Assembly: GCA_947629385.1 (NCBI GenBank)
Contig: CANRDO010000003.1
Coordinates: forward strand, 62,001-126,000
Reading direction: 5' to 3'
Length of the DNA stretch: 64,000 bases
From: an uncultured Lachnospiraceae bacterium
Lineage (GTDB): Bacteria; Bacillota; Clostridia; Lachnospirales; Lachnospiraceae
Under the pieces are notes generated by a model, which did not search any database, had not been told where the DNA came from, and saw only the letters and a program-made list of their open reading frames with translations. Made by a program: the position numbers and the translations under genes. Positions within the stretch are counted from its first letter, which is position 1, and every line of letters begins with the position of its first letter. Below are positions 17,324 through 24,997 of the stretch, piece by piece.

Positions 17324-18718
17324 ATGGCATTGTTTGGAAAACCTCGAGCGGGTGGTTTTATGGATGAGATTCGCTGTGACGAACCGTCCTATCTGATTTG
17401 GAAGTGGCATCCGGCAGGATCACGTCCGGGAGACAACAATAGAGAGAATGCGATTCGGATGGGTTCTTCCTTGCGGGTCAAGGACGGAGAGGTGGCGGTC
17501 TTTGTTTATAAACAGAAAAATGGCGTTATGCAGGATTTCATAGAGGGACCGTTTGACCAGATCATTAAGACGAAGAATCTTCCGGTGCTTGCGAATATCG
17601 TTGGGCTTGCATATCAGGGCGACACGCCGTTTCAAGCAGAGGTATATTTTATCAATCTTGCTAAAGTGATTCAGGTTCCGTTTGCGGTGCCATATTTTGA
17701 TCTCTATGACCCGAGGTATCTAGATTTCGGAGTTCCTACGGCGGTTCGTGGGAAAATCACGTTCCACATTACAGATTACCGTGAATTTGTCAAGCTGCAT
17801 AGACTGATGGATTTTGACCTGACTGCGTTCCAGACACAGATCCGCAATGCGATGGCGCGGTATGTGAAGGGCATCGTAATGAATATACCCTCGGAGAGAA
17901 ATATTCCGGTTGTCCAGATCGAGCGTGCGATTACGCCGATCAATGAGATGATTGAGGAGAGTGTCCGGGAGCGCCTTGAGCGGGATTTTGGCGTACATAT
18001 CACGGCTGTGGATATCCATGCAATCGAGGTGGACAAGACGAGCGAGGGCTACCAGCAGCTGAAGGCCGTCACCATGGATCTTGCCGCAGCGACCGCGAAA
18101 GCACAGACAGAAGTCAATATCAAGAACCTGCAGGACACGCAGAGAATCAATGCGGAAAATATGGGAGAGACCCTGCGTATCCAGAGGGAAGAGGCACAGT
18201 ATGCTCAACGGAAGCAGACGCAGTCGTCGAACTTTGCTGCATATCAACTGGAACAGCAGGCTGCAGTCGGCATTGCCGGTGCGGAAGCTCTCGGCAGGAT
18301 GGGAGCGAATGGCGCCACGGAAATACCCGGCAGTGGAGGCATGAACCCTGCCGCGATGATGGCTGGCATGGCGATGGGCGGAGCAATCGGGCAAAATATG
18401 GCTGGTATGATGAACGGGATGATGCAAGGGGTGAACGGGCAACAGCCTGTTGCTCAGTCCTTACAGGGAATGACGCCGCCCCCTATTCCGAGCATCTCTT
18501 ACCATGTAGTGATAAACGGAGATGTTTTGGGGCCATTTGACAGGAACGGGTTAGCGCAGATGGTGAGCGCGGGGACTTTGACAGGAGAAAGCCTTGTATG
18601 GAAACAGGGTATGACCGATTGGGCCAGAGCAAATGCCGTTCAAGAATTAAAACCGTTATTTGACACTGCGATTCCTCCGACTCCGGGCATTCCTCCAGTT
18701 TCGACAAGTGGGCAATAG
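17324..18718 (+). CDS. SPFH-domain protein (YdjI-like) with C-terminal GYF_2 domain
   Basis: A 464-residue protein. Residues about 30-290 form the SPFH/virion-core-like domain of the YdjI family (WHPAGSRPGDNNRENA..., FVYKQKNGVMQDFIEGPF), ending in a coiled-coil. A Gly/Met-rich linker (MAGMAMGGAIGQNMAGMMNGMMQG, about 345-375) leads to a GYF_2 domain (about 388-445; YHVVINGDVLGPFDRNGLAQ...WKQGMTDWARA). B. subtilis YdjI works with the PspA homologue in membrane stress; a similar scaffold at the membrane is likely here, but no PspA is adjacent. It follows the zinc-ribbon gene by 18 bases. Confidence 0.88.
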   Translation: MALFGKPRAGGFMDEIRCDEPSYLIWKWHPAGSRPGDNNRENAIRMGSSLRVKDGEVAVFVYKQKNGVMQDFIEGPFDQIIKTKNLPVLANIVGLAYQGDTPFQAEVYFINLAKVIQVPFAVPYFDLYDPRYLDFGVPTAVRGKITFHITDYREFVKLHRLMDFDLTAFQTQIRNAMARYVKGIVMNIPSERNIPVVQIERAITPINEMIEESVRERLERDFGVHITAVDIHAIEVDKTSEGYQQLKAVTMDLAAATAKAQTEVNIKNLQDTQRINAENMGETLRIQREEAQYAQRKQTQSSNFAAYQLEQQAAVGIAGAEALGRMGANGATEIPGSGGMNPAAMMAGMAMGGAIGQNMAGMMNGMMQGVNGQQPVAQSLQGMTPPPIPSISYHVVINGDVLGPFDRNGLAQMVSAGTLTGESLVWKQGMTDWARANAVQELKPLFDTAIPPTPGIPPVSTSGQ

Positions 18719-18784
18719 CAAAAGCGATTCATGAATTTATTGTATTTTCACAATGTAAAACCGATGAAAATGGGAGGTGTGGCT

Positions 18785-19138
18785 GTGAATACGGATTTTT
18801 ATTCTATGGATAAGCTGGTCGAATTTGGGATGAGTGTAGCGATTGCCGGACAGATGGCATCGTCTATGAATCAGACATTGAACCAGATGCAGATACCGGG
18901 AGCGGGTAAAGCAATGCCTGCCAATCCGGACAATATTTATTTTGCCGTGATTGACGGGAGCCAATCCGGACCGTATTCTCTCACAGAATTGGCCAGGCTG
19001 ATTGCTGAGAAAAAGATTGTAAAGGAAACCTATATCTGGAAACCTGGAATGCCCCAGTGGGAACCGGCTGAAAAAATAAGCGAGGTGCTTCGGCTTGTTG
19101 CAGTAACGCCGCCACCAGTGCCAAGGAGGATGTTATGA
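18785..19138 (+). CDS. small GYF_2-domain protein
   Basis: A 117-residue protein with an Ala/Met-rich N-terminal helix (EFGMSVAIAGQMASSMNQTLNQM) and a GYF_2 domain (about 48-105; FAVIDGSQSGPYSLTEL...YIWKPGMPQWEPAEKI) like the one at the end of the preceding SPFH protein. The GTG at 18785 is chosen as start because GGGAGG lies seven bases before it; upstream in-frame ATGs (18731, 18764) lack sites. Its stop overlaps the next start as ATGA. GYF domains bind proline-rich peptides; the PPPIPS and PPPVP tracts in this and the SPFH protein could be partners. Confidence 0.75.
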   Translation: MNTDFYSMDKLVEFGMSVAIAGQMASSMNQTLNQMQIPGAGKAMPANPDNIYFAVIDGSQSGPYSLTELARLIAEKKIVKETYIWKPGMPQWEPAEKISEVLRLVAVTPPPVPRRML

Positions 19139-19470
19139 AGATATTTTCAGATGAACTACGGATATTAGATGAAAACACCGTTATGAACATGATCGATGAA
19201 ATGCGGGAAAAGAACGAACAGATGAAAACGGAGCTACAGAGTATGCAAGCGAATTGGCATAATCCGAAGGATTGGAATCAAGCTCTGAAGAATTGGAATC
19301 AGAACCTGGAGGAGCAGAATCAGAATCTACAAACTGAGATTGCACAACTGGATGAGAGAATCGCGCTTCTGGAGATGCAGTCCAAAGAAAACCGGCGGCT
19401 CTATGATGAAATGGCACAACAGTTAGAAGAACTCCGACAGAAGCTGGCGAATCCGAATCAGACAGCATAG
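19135..19470 (+). CDS. small coiled-coil protein
   Basis: A 111-residue hydrophilic protein that is almost entirely heptad-rich helix (about 15-108), with Trp/Asn repeats NPKDWNQALKNWNQNLEEQ (about 43-62). No membrane segment. It overlaps the preceding GYF gene by 4 bp and ends the operon. In the analogous Bacillus ydj operon the coiled-coil partner is a PspA-like protein; this one is half that length and is not recognisably PspA. Confidence 0.7.
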   Translation: MKIFSDELRILDENTVMNMIDEMREKNEQMKTELQSMQANWHNPKDWNQALKNWNQNLEEQNQNLQTEIAQLDERIALLEMQSKENRRLYDEMAQQLEELRQKLANPNQTA

Positions 19471-19535
19471 TAGTCCGGCAGGATTCAAAGAACAGAAGAA
19501 GAAAACCCAATCTACAGAAGAGAAGGGGATGCCTG

Positions 19536-19554
19536 AAAATCCACATGGATTTTT
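19536..19554 (+). terminator. terminator of the SPFH operon
   Basis: AAAATCC, 4-base loop ACAT, GGATTTTT. It lies between the operon and a convergent gene. Confidence 0.55.
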
Positions 19555-19603
19555 GGTGTGTCCTTATTTTTATGCTTAAAACGCCCCGCCGGAAAGTTAA
19601 GCT

Positions 19604-20227
19604 TTACCGCGCCCTCAGATGTCCCGGATCGTCGTCCTCGAAGTCGAACACATACCGTCCGCAGGCGTTGATGACATGCGTGTCGAGATATTTATCGTAG
19701 CGCTTATGGGCCCGCCCATAGGACAGGTGGACGTGTCCGTGCAGGAAGAATTTGGGCTTGTATTTTTCCATCAGGGTCAGGAAAACCTTAAAGCCCTGGT
19801 GCGGGAGGTCACGGCCGTCGTTGAGCTGGTAGGCGGGAGCGTGCGTCACCAGAATGTCGAAGCCGCGCCGCCGCAGAAGCTTGAACTTCAGCTTGGCGAC
19901 CCGGCGGCGCATCTGAAATTCCGTGTATTGATAGTTTCCGGGGCGGTAGCGCATGGAGCCGCCCAGTCCGAGGATGCGCACGCCCTCGTGAACGTAGATG
20001 TCGTCGTCGATACAGATGCAGCCGTCGGGCGGGACCTTGTCGTACTTCTCATCGTGGTTGCCGCGCACATAAAGAACCGGCGCGGTGGTGAACGTCGCCA
20101 GAAATGAGAGGTAGTGCGGATCCAGATCGCCGCAGGAAATGATCAGATCGATCCCGTCCAGTTTGCTCTTTTCAAAATAGTCCCACAGATAAGGGGATTC
20201 CTCATCTGAGATCGCGAGTATGCGCAT
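19604..20227 (-). CDS. metallophosphoesterase
   Basis: A 207-residue calcineurin-like phosphoesterase. Metal-binding blocks are present: SCGDLDPHY (with D and H replacing parts of the usual GDxxD), VRGNHDEKY (GNHE/D), THAPAY and HGHVHLSY (GHxH). The first DxH block reads SDEESPY rather than DxHG, so metal site 1 is atypical. It is 24 bases downstream of the ParB-BMP fusion gene and probably co-transcribed. Substrate unknown. Confidence 0.85.
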   Translation of the reverse strand: MRILAISDEESPYLWDYFEKSKLDGIDLIISCGDLDPHYLSFLATFTTAPVLYVRGNHDEKYDKVPPDGCICIDDDIYVHEGVRILGLGGSMRYRPGNYQYTEFQMRRRVAKLKFKLLRRRGFDILVTHAPAYQLNDGRDLPHQGFKVFLTLMEKYKPKFFLHGHVHLSYGRAHKRYDKYLDTHVINACGRYVFDFEDDDPGHLRAR

Positions 20228-20251
20228 CGTCTTGTTTTCCTTAAATAAAAT

Positions 20252-22168
20252 TTATTTCGCCTGCAGCCCCTGCTGTGATACGACCGGCTGGGCGTGCTCG
20301 CGCAGGTCTTCCTCCTTCGGGATAAAGCCGACGATGTTCTCCGCCAGCCAGTCCATCTTCATGATCTCCTCAGGCGTCAGGACGGCGTCCGGATTGCCCT
20401 CGATGATGCCGGTCTGCGAGTAAAGGACGCCTGCGAACGGGTTGAATTCTCCGGCGGTGATCGTATGCTTTAAAAGCTCGACGAGGCGCTTTGTCCCGAC
20501 CGGCAGGTTCTTCGAGCAGATGACGTCGACGACGCCCGATGACATGCCCCACCAGTAGTTGATCGCCTTCGCCGTGTTGTCATCGTGTTTCCAGCTGCCG
20601 TCCATGATCGTGCGGATCAGGCGCTCGTAGAATTTACCCCAGTGGCACAGCGGCATGGCCAGATTGCGCGGGCGGCCGTTGTCCATGTGGTAGATGCCGA
20701 AATAGCGGGACGCGTCCTCCGGGATCACGATGTCCCGGGCCGAGACGCAGTCCGGATGGGTGCGCTGGAGGCTCTCGGTGACGTCGTAATCCTTCAGCGT
20801 GGACCACTCCAGATAAACCTTTACCCGCGGGTTGATCATCTTTGCGCCGAGCGCGAAGGCGTTGATATTCGCGATGTTGCCGAACACCGGATAGTCGGTG
20901 ATATAGGTGAGGATATCGTTTTCCGCCATTGCGCCCGCGATGGCGCCCATCAGGAACTTCGCCTCGTGCATCCGCGCGTAGTAGGTGCGGATGTAGCGGT
21001 GCGAGGTGTTCAGCGAACAGTTGAGGATCTTGACGCCCGGGTGCGCGATCGCGGCCTTTACGCTGGCAGGGGCAAAGATCGGCGTTGTTGTGAAAATGAT
21101 ATCGCAGCCCTCTTCAATCGCCTTTTCAATGTATTCATCCGCGTTTTGCTCGGTGATGTTGTCGAAGTAAATCGTACTGACCTCATCCGGGAACATCTGC
21201 TCCAGATGCAGCCGGCCCAGCTCGTGCGAGTAGGTCCATGCGGAGGAGGTAACGGTCTTTTCGTAGATAAACGCGATCTTCAGCTTTGTGCTCTTCAGCT
21301 GCGCGGCGTTCAGCGGCAGCAGGCGGCTTAAGCTGAGCTTTTTCTCCGGTACGGGATTCATCTTCAGCTCGACCTCATCGCCCTGTGAAAGCATCTTGAA
21401 TTCTTCCCAGCTCTTCGTGACGAGCTCTTTGATCTCATTGGTGGTCTTGCTCACCAGCTCCTGATAGCCGTACAGTTTTATAAAGGAAAGAAACGCGTCG
21501 CCGGGTGTGATGGAAGCGAGCGCGCCGCCGCCTTTTGCCTCGTAGGCCGCGGTGAAGCGGTTGTACAGGGAATTAAAGTCGATCCGCTCGTCGTCTGTCC
21601 ATATATCCTCCGGATTTTTTCCGACGATCTTCTGCAGTTTGGAGAAGCTGCCCTCCTTGGAGAACCAGATGTAATTGATCTTTGCGACCTTGTAGAAGTC
21701 GAGGAATTCAAAATAGATCTTGTTCTCTTTTTCTTCCGTGCGCTTCGGCATGATGCGGGTCACGTTTCCGGGAATGGAGACGGCCTGAAAATATTTCATG
21801 ACGCTGACGCGTTTGTTGCCTTCTTCTATATAAAATTTGTTCATGTACTCGTATGCCTTGACCGGTTCGCGGATGCCCTCCTCGGCGTGGGCCGTGCTCA
21901 GGTTGATCCATTTCTGCGCGAATTCGGAATTCTCGCTGAGGATCGGCATGAAATTACCTGAAAAGACATTGCTGCGGCCTTCTGTCATGGTGCCGGCGAT
22001 CTGATCGATCGGGATCTGCACCAGGCCGAGGGGAACCATGGAGTGTACCTCATTCGAAGGAATGATATTTTCCAGCGCGTCCAGGATCGGCCGCTGACCG
22101 TGCATCATGCGGGTCTGGTAATCCTTCTTTCCGAGTTTGTATGCCTTTCTGTAATCTTCCAGTGACAT
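20252..22168 (-). CDS. ParB-like/BMP-domain fusion protein, apparently cytoplasmic
   Basis: A 638-residue protein with two recognisable parts. Residues about 40-135 resemble a ParB/sulfiredoxin-like fold (LGLVQIPIDQIAGTMTEGRS...EEGNKRVSVMKYFQA). Residues about 295-600 resemble the BMP/PnrA nucleoside-binding lipoprotein fold (KIAFIYEKTVTSSAWTYSHELGRLHLEQMF; DIIFTTTPIFAPASVKAAIAHPGVKILNCS; YWWGMSSGVVDVICSKNLPVGTKRLVELL). There is no signal peptide or lipobox, so the binding domain would sit in the cytoplasm, unlike ABC transporter receptors. GGGAGG precedes the ATG. It probably senses a nucleoside-like ligand and acts through the N-terminal domain; this is inference. Confidence 0.75.
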   Translation of the reverse strand: MSLEDYRKAYKLGKKDYQTRMMHGQRPILDALENIIPSNEVHSMVPLGLVQIPIDQIAGTMTEGRSNVFSGNFMPILSENSEFAQKWINLSTAHAEEGIREPVKAYEYMNKFYIEEGNKRVSVMKYFQAVSIPGNVTRIMPKRTEEKENKIYFEFLDFYKVAKINYIWFSKEGSFSKLQKIVGKNPEDIWTDDERIDFNSLYNRFTAAYEAKGGGALASITPGDAFLSFIKLYGYQELVSKTTNEIKELVTKSWEEFKMLSQGDEVELKMNPVPEKKLSLSRLLPLNAAQLKSTKLKIAFIYEKTVTSSAWTYSHELGRLHLEQMFPDEVSTIYFDNITEQNADEYIEKAIEEGCDIIFTTTPIFAPASVKAAIAHPGVKILNCSLNTSHRYIRTYYARMHEAKFLMGAIAGAMAENDILTYITDYPVFGNIANINAFALGAKMINPRVKVYLEWSTLKDYDVTESLQRTHPDCVSARDIVIPEDASRYFGIYHMDNGRPRNLAMPLCHWGKFYERLIRTIMDGSWKHDDNTAKAINYWWGMSSGVVDVICSKNLPVGTKRLVELLKHTITAGEFNPFAGVLYSQTGIIEGNPDAVLTPEEIMKMDWLAENIVGFIPKEEDLREHAQPVVSQQGLQAK

Positions 22169-22352
22169 TTGAGTCCTCCCTTATAAAATCCTGCTTATTT
22201 ATACTGTTGACCTATTATAATCGCTGGCATCGGGAATTTCAAGTTTATTATTTTTTTTGAATAAGCTGCGATATTCTGGCAATCCTATCATTGAACCGCA
22301 ACAGGGCGTGCTTCTGCGCGGGAAGAGGAATCTAATGGACGAGGTGAACGAT

Positions 22353-23258
22353 ATGAATAAGAGAGATTTTAAGAATTTCATCACGAAACGCAGTAGTATC
22401 TGGACGCTCAGCCTGTGCATCACGGGCATTCTTGTGCTGGGCGGCATCGCGGCGCTGAATGGCGCGCGCAGGACGAAAGACGGGGGAACGCAGATGGAGA
22501 CCGAGCCCGGGCAGACCGCGTATCTGGACGGAGACGCAGCGGGCGGGGTCAATGACGACGAGCTGTTCCCGACATTGAACAAGGACGACGAGGAAGATAT
22601 GGCGCAGGCCTCGGGCAACACGGTGGATGAGGATGTGCCGGGTGTGAACGCAGATGCGGATACTGCTTCGGACAATACAGCCGGGGAGGCAGACGCGGGA
22701 AATGTAAACGATGATGCGGCTGCAGGCACGGATGATCCGGCAGGCACGGAGGCGGCTGCGGCACAGGGAAATACAACTGATGCAGCGGAGGCAGCCTCCG
22801 GGGGCGTGATCTCCGAGCAGGCGTTGCTTGACGCGGGCGTCAATTTCACGGAGCAGGAATCTCTTCTGTGGCCGGCCGCAGGCACGATCCTGATTGACTA
22901 CAGCATGGACGGGAGCGTATACTTCCCGACGCTGGATCAGTATAAGTACAATCCGGCGCTGATCATTGGCAGCGAGGTCGGCAATCAGGTGCTGGCAGCC
23001 GCGAAAGGAATTGTCGAGATGATCCGTGTCGAGGATGAGACCGGCATCACGCTGGTGCTGAATATCGGCAACGGATACAAGCTTACCTACGGACAGCTCA
23101 AGGAGCTGGCGGTGGCCGAGGGCGACGTCGTCGATGCGGGCGCGGTACTCGGGTATGTCAGCGAGCCGACGAAATATTATACCGTGGAGGGGAGCAACCT
23201 CTATTTCGGCATGACAAAGGACGATGCGGCGGTTGATCCGGTGCTGTATCTGGAATAA
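22353..23258 (+). CDS. SpoIIQ-like membrane protein with degenerate M23 domain
   Basis: A 301-residue protein with a cytoplasmic N-terminus, one transmembrane helix (about 20-38, IWTLSLCITGILVLGGIAAL), a long acidic Ala/Asp-rich linker (about 45-165) and a C-terminal LytM/M23 fold (about 180-300). The zinc ligands of active M23 enzymes are replaced: the HxH strand reads NLYFGM and the upstream TYGHL-type strand reads LTYGQL, so it should not hydrolyse peptidoglycan. This matches SpoIIQ, the forespore partner of SpoIIIAH, as the closest known type. GAGGTGA lies five bases before the ATG at 22353; an in-frame ATG at 22335 is possible. Confidence 0.7.
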   Translation: MNKRDFKNFITKRSSIWTLSLCITGILVLGGIAALNGARRTKDGGTQMETEPGQTAYLDGDAAGGVNDDELFPTLNKDDEEDMAQASGNTVDEDVPGVNADADTASDNTAGEADAGNVNDDAAAGTDDPAGTEAAAAQGNTTDAAEAASGGVISEQALLDAGVNFTEQESLLWPAAGTILIDYSMDGSVYFPTLDQYKYNPALIIGSEVGNQVLAAAKGIVEMIRVEDETGITLVLNIGNGYKLTYGQLKELAVAEGDVVDAGAVLGYVSEPTKYYTVEGSNLYFGMTKDDAAVDPVLYLE

Positions 23259-23390
23259 GAAGATCCGGCACAGTGACCTCCAGGGTACATGGGATGACGC
23301 AGAGCAGCGCATCCCCGGGTGTGGCCGCAGACTGCAGAAATCAAAGCTTTTTATGCGGAAAAAAATTCGCACAGCTGAAAAAATGAGGAG

Positions 23391-23505
23391 TATAATATAG
23401 TGTACAATCTGCAGTCGGCGTTTCACTTGAGGTTTGCAATTTTCTGGGTGAGGTACTAGCTTGTGCCGGTTGCTTCAAATACAGGGGATGGTTTGCCATC
23501 CCTTT
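23391..23505 (+). ncRNA. possible small RNA in a 331-bp gap
   Basis: The gap 23259-23589 has no gene. It contains a good -10 (TATAAT, 23391-23396) with a poor -35, then about 85 bases and a strong hairpin GGGATGG-TTTG-CCATCCC (23485-23502) followed by TTTA. This could be a short transcript with its own terminator, or a leader of the GIY-YIG/sbcDC operon. I could not match it to a known RNA family. A second imperfect hairpin (GGGATG...CATCCC) lies at 23290-23315. Confidence 0.3.
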
Positions 23506-23589
23506 ACATAGAAGTCAATGTGTGTCGGAGTAGGTTAAGGTGTTCGGCAGCATATACGGCAGAGGGTAGTATATAACAGGAGGAGGAAT

Positions 23590-23862
23590 ATGAATTATAC
23601 ATATATCCTGCGCTGCGGCGACAGCTCGCTCTACACAGGCTGGACGAACGACCTGGAAAAGCGCGTCCGGGCGCACAGTGAAGGGCGAGGCGGGAAATAT
23701 ACGAGAAGCAGGCTCCCGGTGGGGCTTGTCTACTATGAGGAATTTGAGACGAAGGAGGAGGCCATGCGCCGGGAGTGGGAGATCAAGCAGCTGACCCGGG
23801 CGCAGAAGGAAAGGCTGATCCATTCGGAAAGGAGAAGCGATGCGACTGATACATATAGCTGA
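23590..23862 (+). CDS. GIY-YIG nuclease-domain protein (UPF0213-like)
   Basis: A 90-residue single-domain protein with the GIY-YIG core: YTYILRCGDSSLYTGWTND (YIL...YTG), Arg in EKRVRAHSEGRG and Glu in KEEAMRREWEIKQL. This is the YhbQ/UPF0213 form, consisting of the nuclease domain only. AGGAGGAGG lies just before the ATG. It overlaps sbcD by 23 bp, so it is in a DNA-repair-type operon with sbcD and sbcC. Confidence 0.88.
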   Translation: MNYTYILRCGDSSLYTGWTNDLEKRVRAHSEGRGGKYTRSRLPVGLVYYEEFETKEEAMRREWEIKQLTRAQKERLIHSERRSDATDTYS

Positions 23863-24997
23863 TCTGCACATAGGAAAATCGCTGGGCGAATTCAGTCTGA
23901 TCGAGGATCAGAAATTTATCCTGGACCGGATTCTGGAGATTGCCGGTGAGCGCGCGGTGGACGCGGTGCTGATCGCGGGAGATGTGTACGATAAGCCGAT
24001 TCCGAGCGAAGCGGCGGTAGGCTTGTTCGATTCCTTTATCTCCGGACTGGCGGACAGGAAGATAAAGACATTTGTCATCAGCGGCAACCATGATTCGGAC
24101 GAGCGATTGAATTTTGGCAGCAGTCTTTTTGAGACAAACGGATTGTATATTTCTTCCAAATACAATGGGACGCTCTACCGGCAGGAGCTGGAGGACGAGC
24201 ATGGGAAGGTGAGCCTGTACCTGCTGCCGTTTGTCAAGGCGTCCCAGGTAAAGCATTTTTTCCCGGGGGAGGAGATCGATTCCTACGATCAGGCGGTTCG
24301 GGTCGTGCTGAAGCATGCGGATATAGACCAGAGTGGGAGGAATGTTCTGGTGGCGCACCAGTTTGTGGCGGGAAAGGGAGAGGAGCCGCTGATGGGAGGC
24401 TCAGAGAGCGCGGCTGTCCTGAATGTGGGTCTCGTGGAAAAGATCGGCGCGGACTGTTTTCAGGCGTTTGACTATGTCGCGCTGGGTCATATCCACTCTC
24501 CTCAGAGGGTGGGGAGAGATGAGATCCGCTATTCCGGCTCCCCGCTGAAATATTCCCTGAGCGAGGTGAAAAACGACAAGTCTTTTCCAATTGTCACACT
24601 GGGAAAAAAGGGCGAGGTCTCTGTCGAACTCGTGCCCCTGAAACCGCTTCGGGATATGCGCCATCTGAAGGGAAGGATGGAGCAGCTGCTGAAAAAGGAG
24701 AATATCGTTTCCCCCGACGACTTTATCTACGCGACCTTGACGGACGAGGATACGGTCAGCGACGCTATGGGGATTTTCCAGCAGTATTATCCGAACACGG
24801 TAAAAATCGATTATGACAACGCTCATACCAGGGAAATCGGGCAGGTGGATTTTTCCCGGGTTACGGAGGACAAGTCCTTTTTTGAATTGTTTTCTGATTT
24901 TTATCGTTCGATCTATGGCTGTGAGATCAGTGAGGAAGAGATCAGCCTTATGAATGTAATCGCGAGAGAGGCAGGTGTGACGGATGAGACCGATTAA
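23840..24997 (+). CDS. sbcD: SbcD nuclease subunit
   Basis: A 385-residue Mre11-type nuclease subunit of the SbcCD complex, which cuts hairpins and DNA ends blocked by protein. Phosphoesterase motifs are in order: IADLHIGK (D8, H10), AGDVYDK, SGNHDSDER, AHQFV and GHIHSPQ. Length is normal. The gene overlaps the GIY-YIG gene at its start and sbcC by 14 bp at its end, so all three are translated together. Confidence 0.95.
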   Translation: MRLIHIADLHIGKSLGEFSLIEDQKFILDRILEIAGERAVDAVLIAGDVYDKPIPSEAAVGLFDSFISGLADRKIKTFVISGNHDSDERLNFGSSLFETNGLYISSKYNGTLYRQELEDEHGKVSLYLLPFVKASQVKHFFPGEEIDSYDQAVRVVLKHADIDQSGRNVLVAHQFVAGKGEEPLMGGSESAAVLNVGLVEKIGADCFQAFDYVALGHIHSPQRVGRDEIRYSGSPLKYSLSEVKNDKSFPIVTLGKKGEVSVELVPLKPLRDMRHLKGRMEQLLKKENIVSPDDFIYATLTDEDTVSDAMGIFQQYYPNTVKIDYDNAHTREIGQVDFSRVTEDKSFFELFSDFYRSIYGCEISEEEISLMNVIAREAGVTDETD

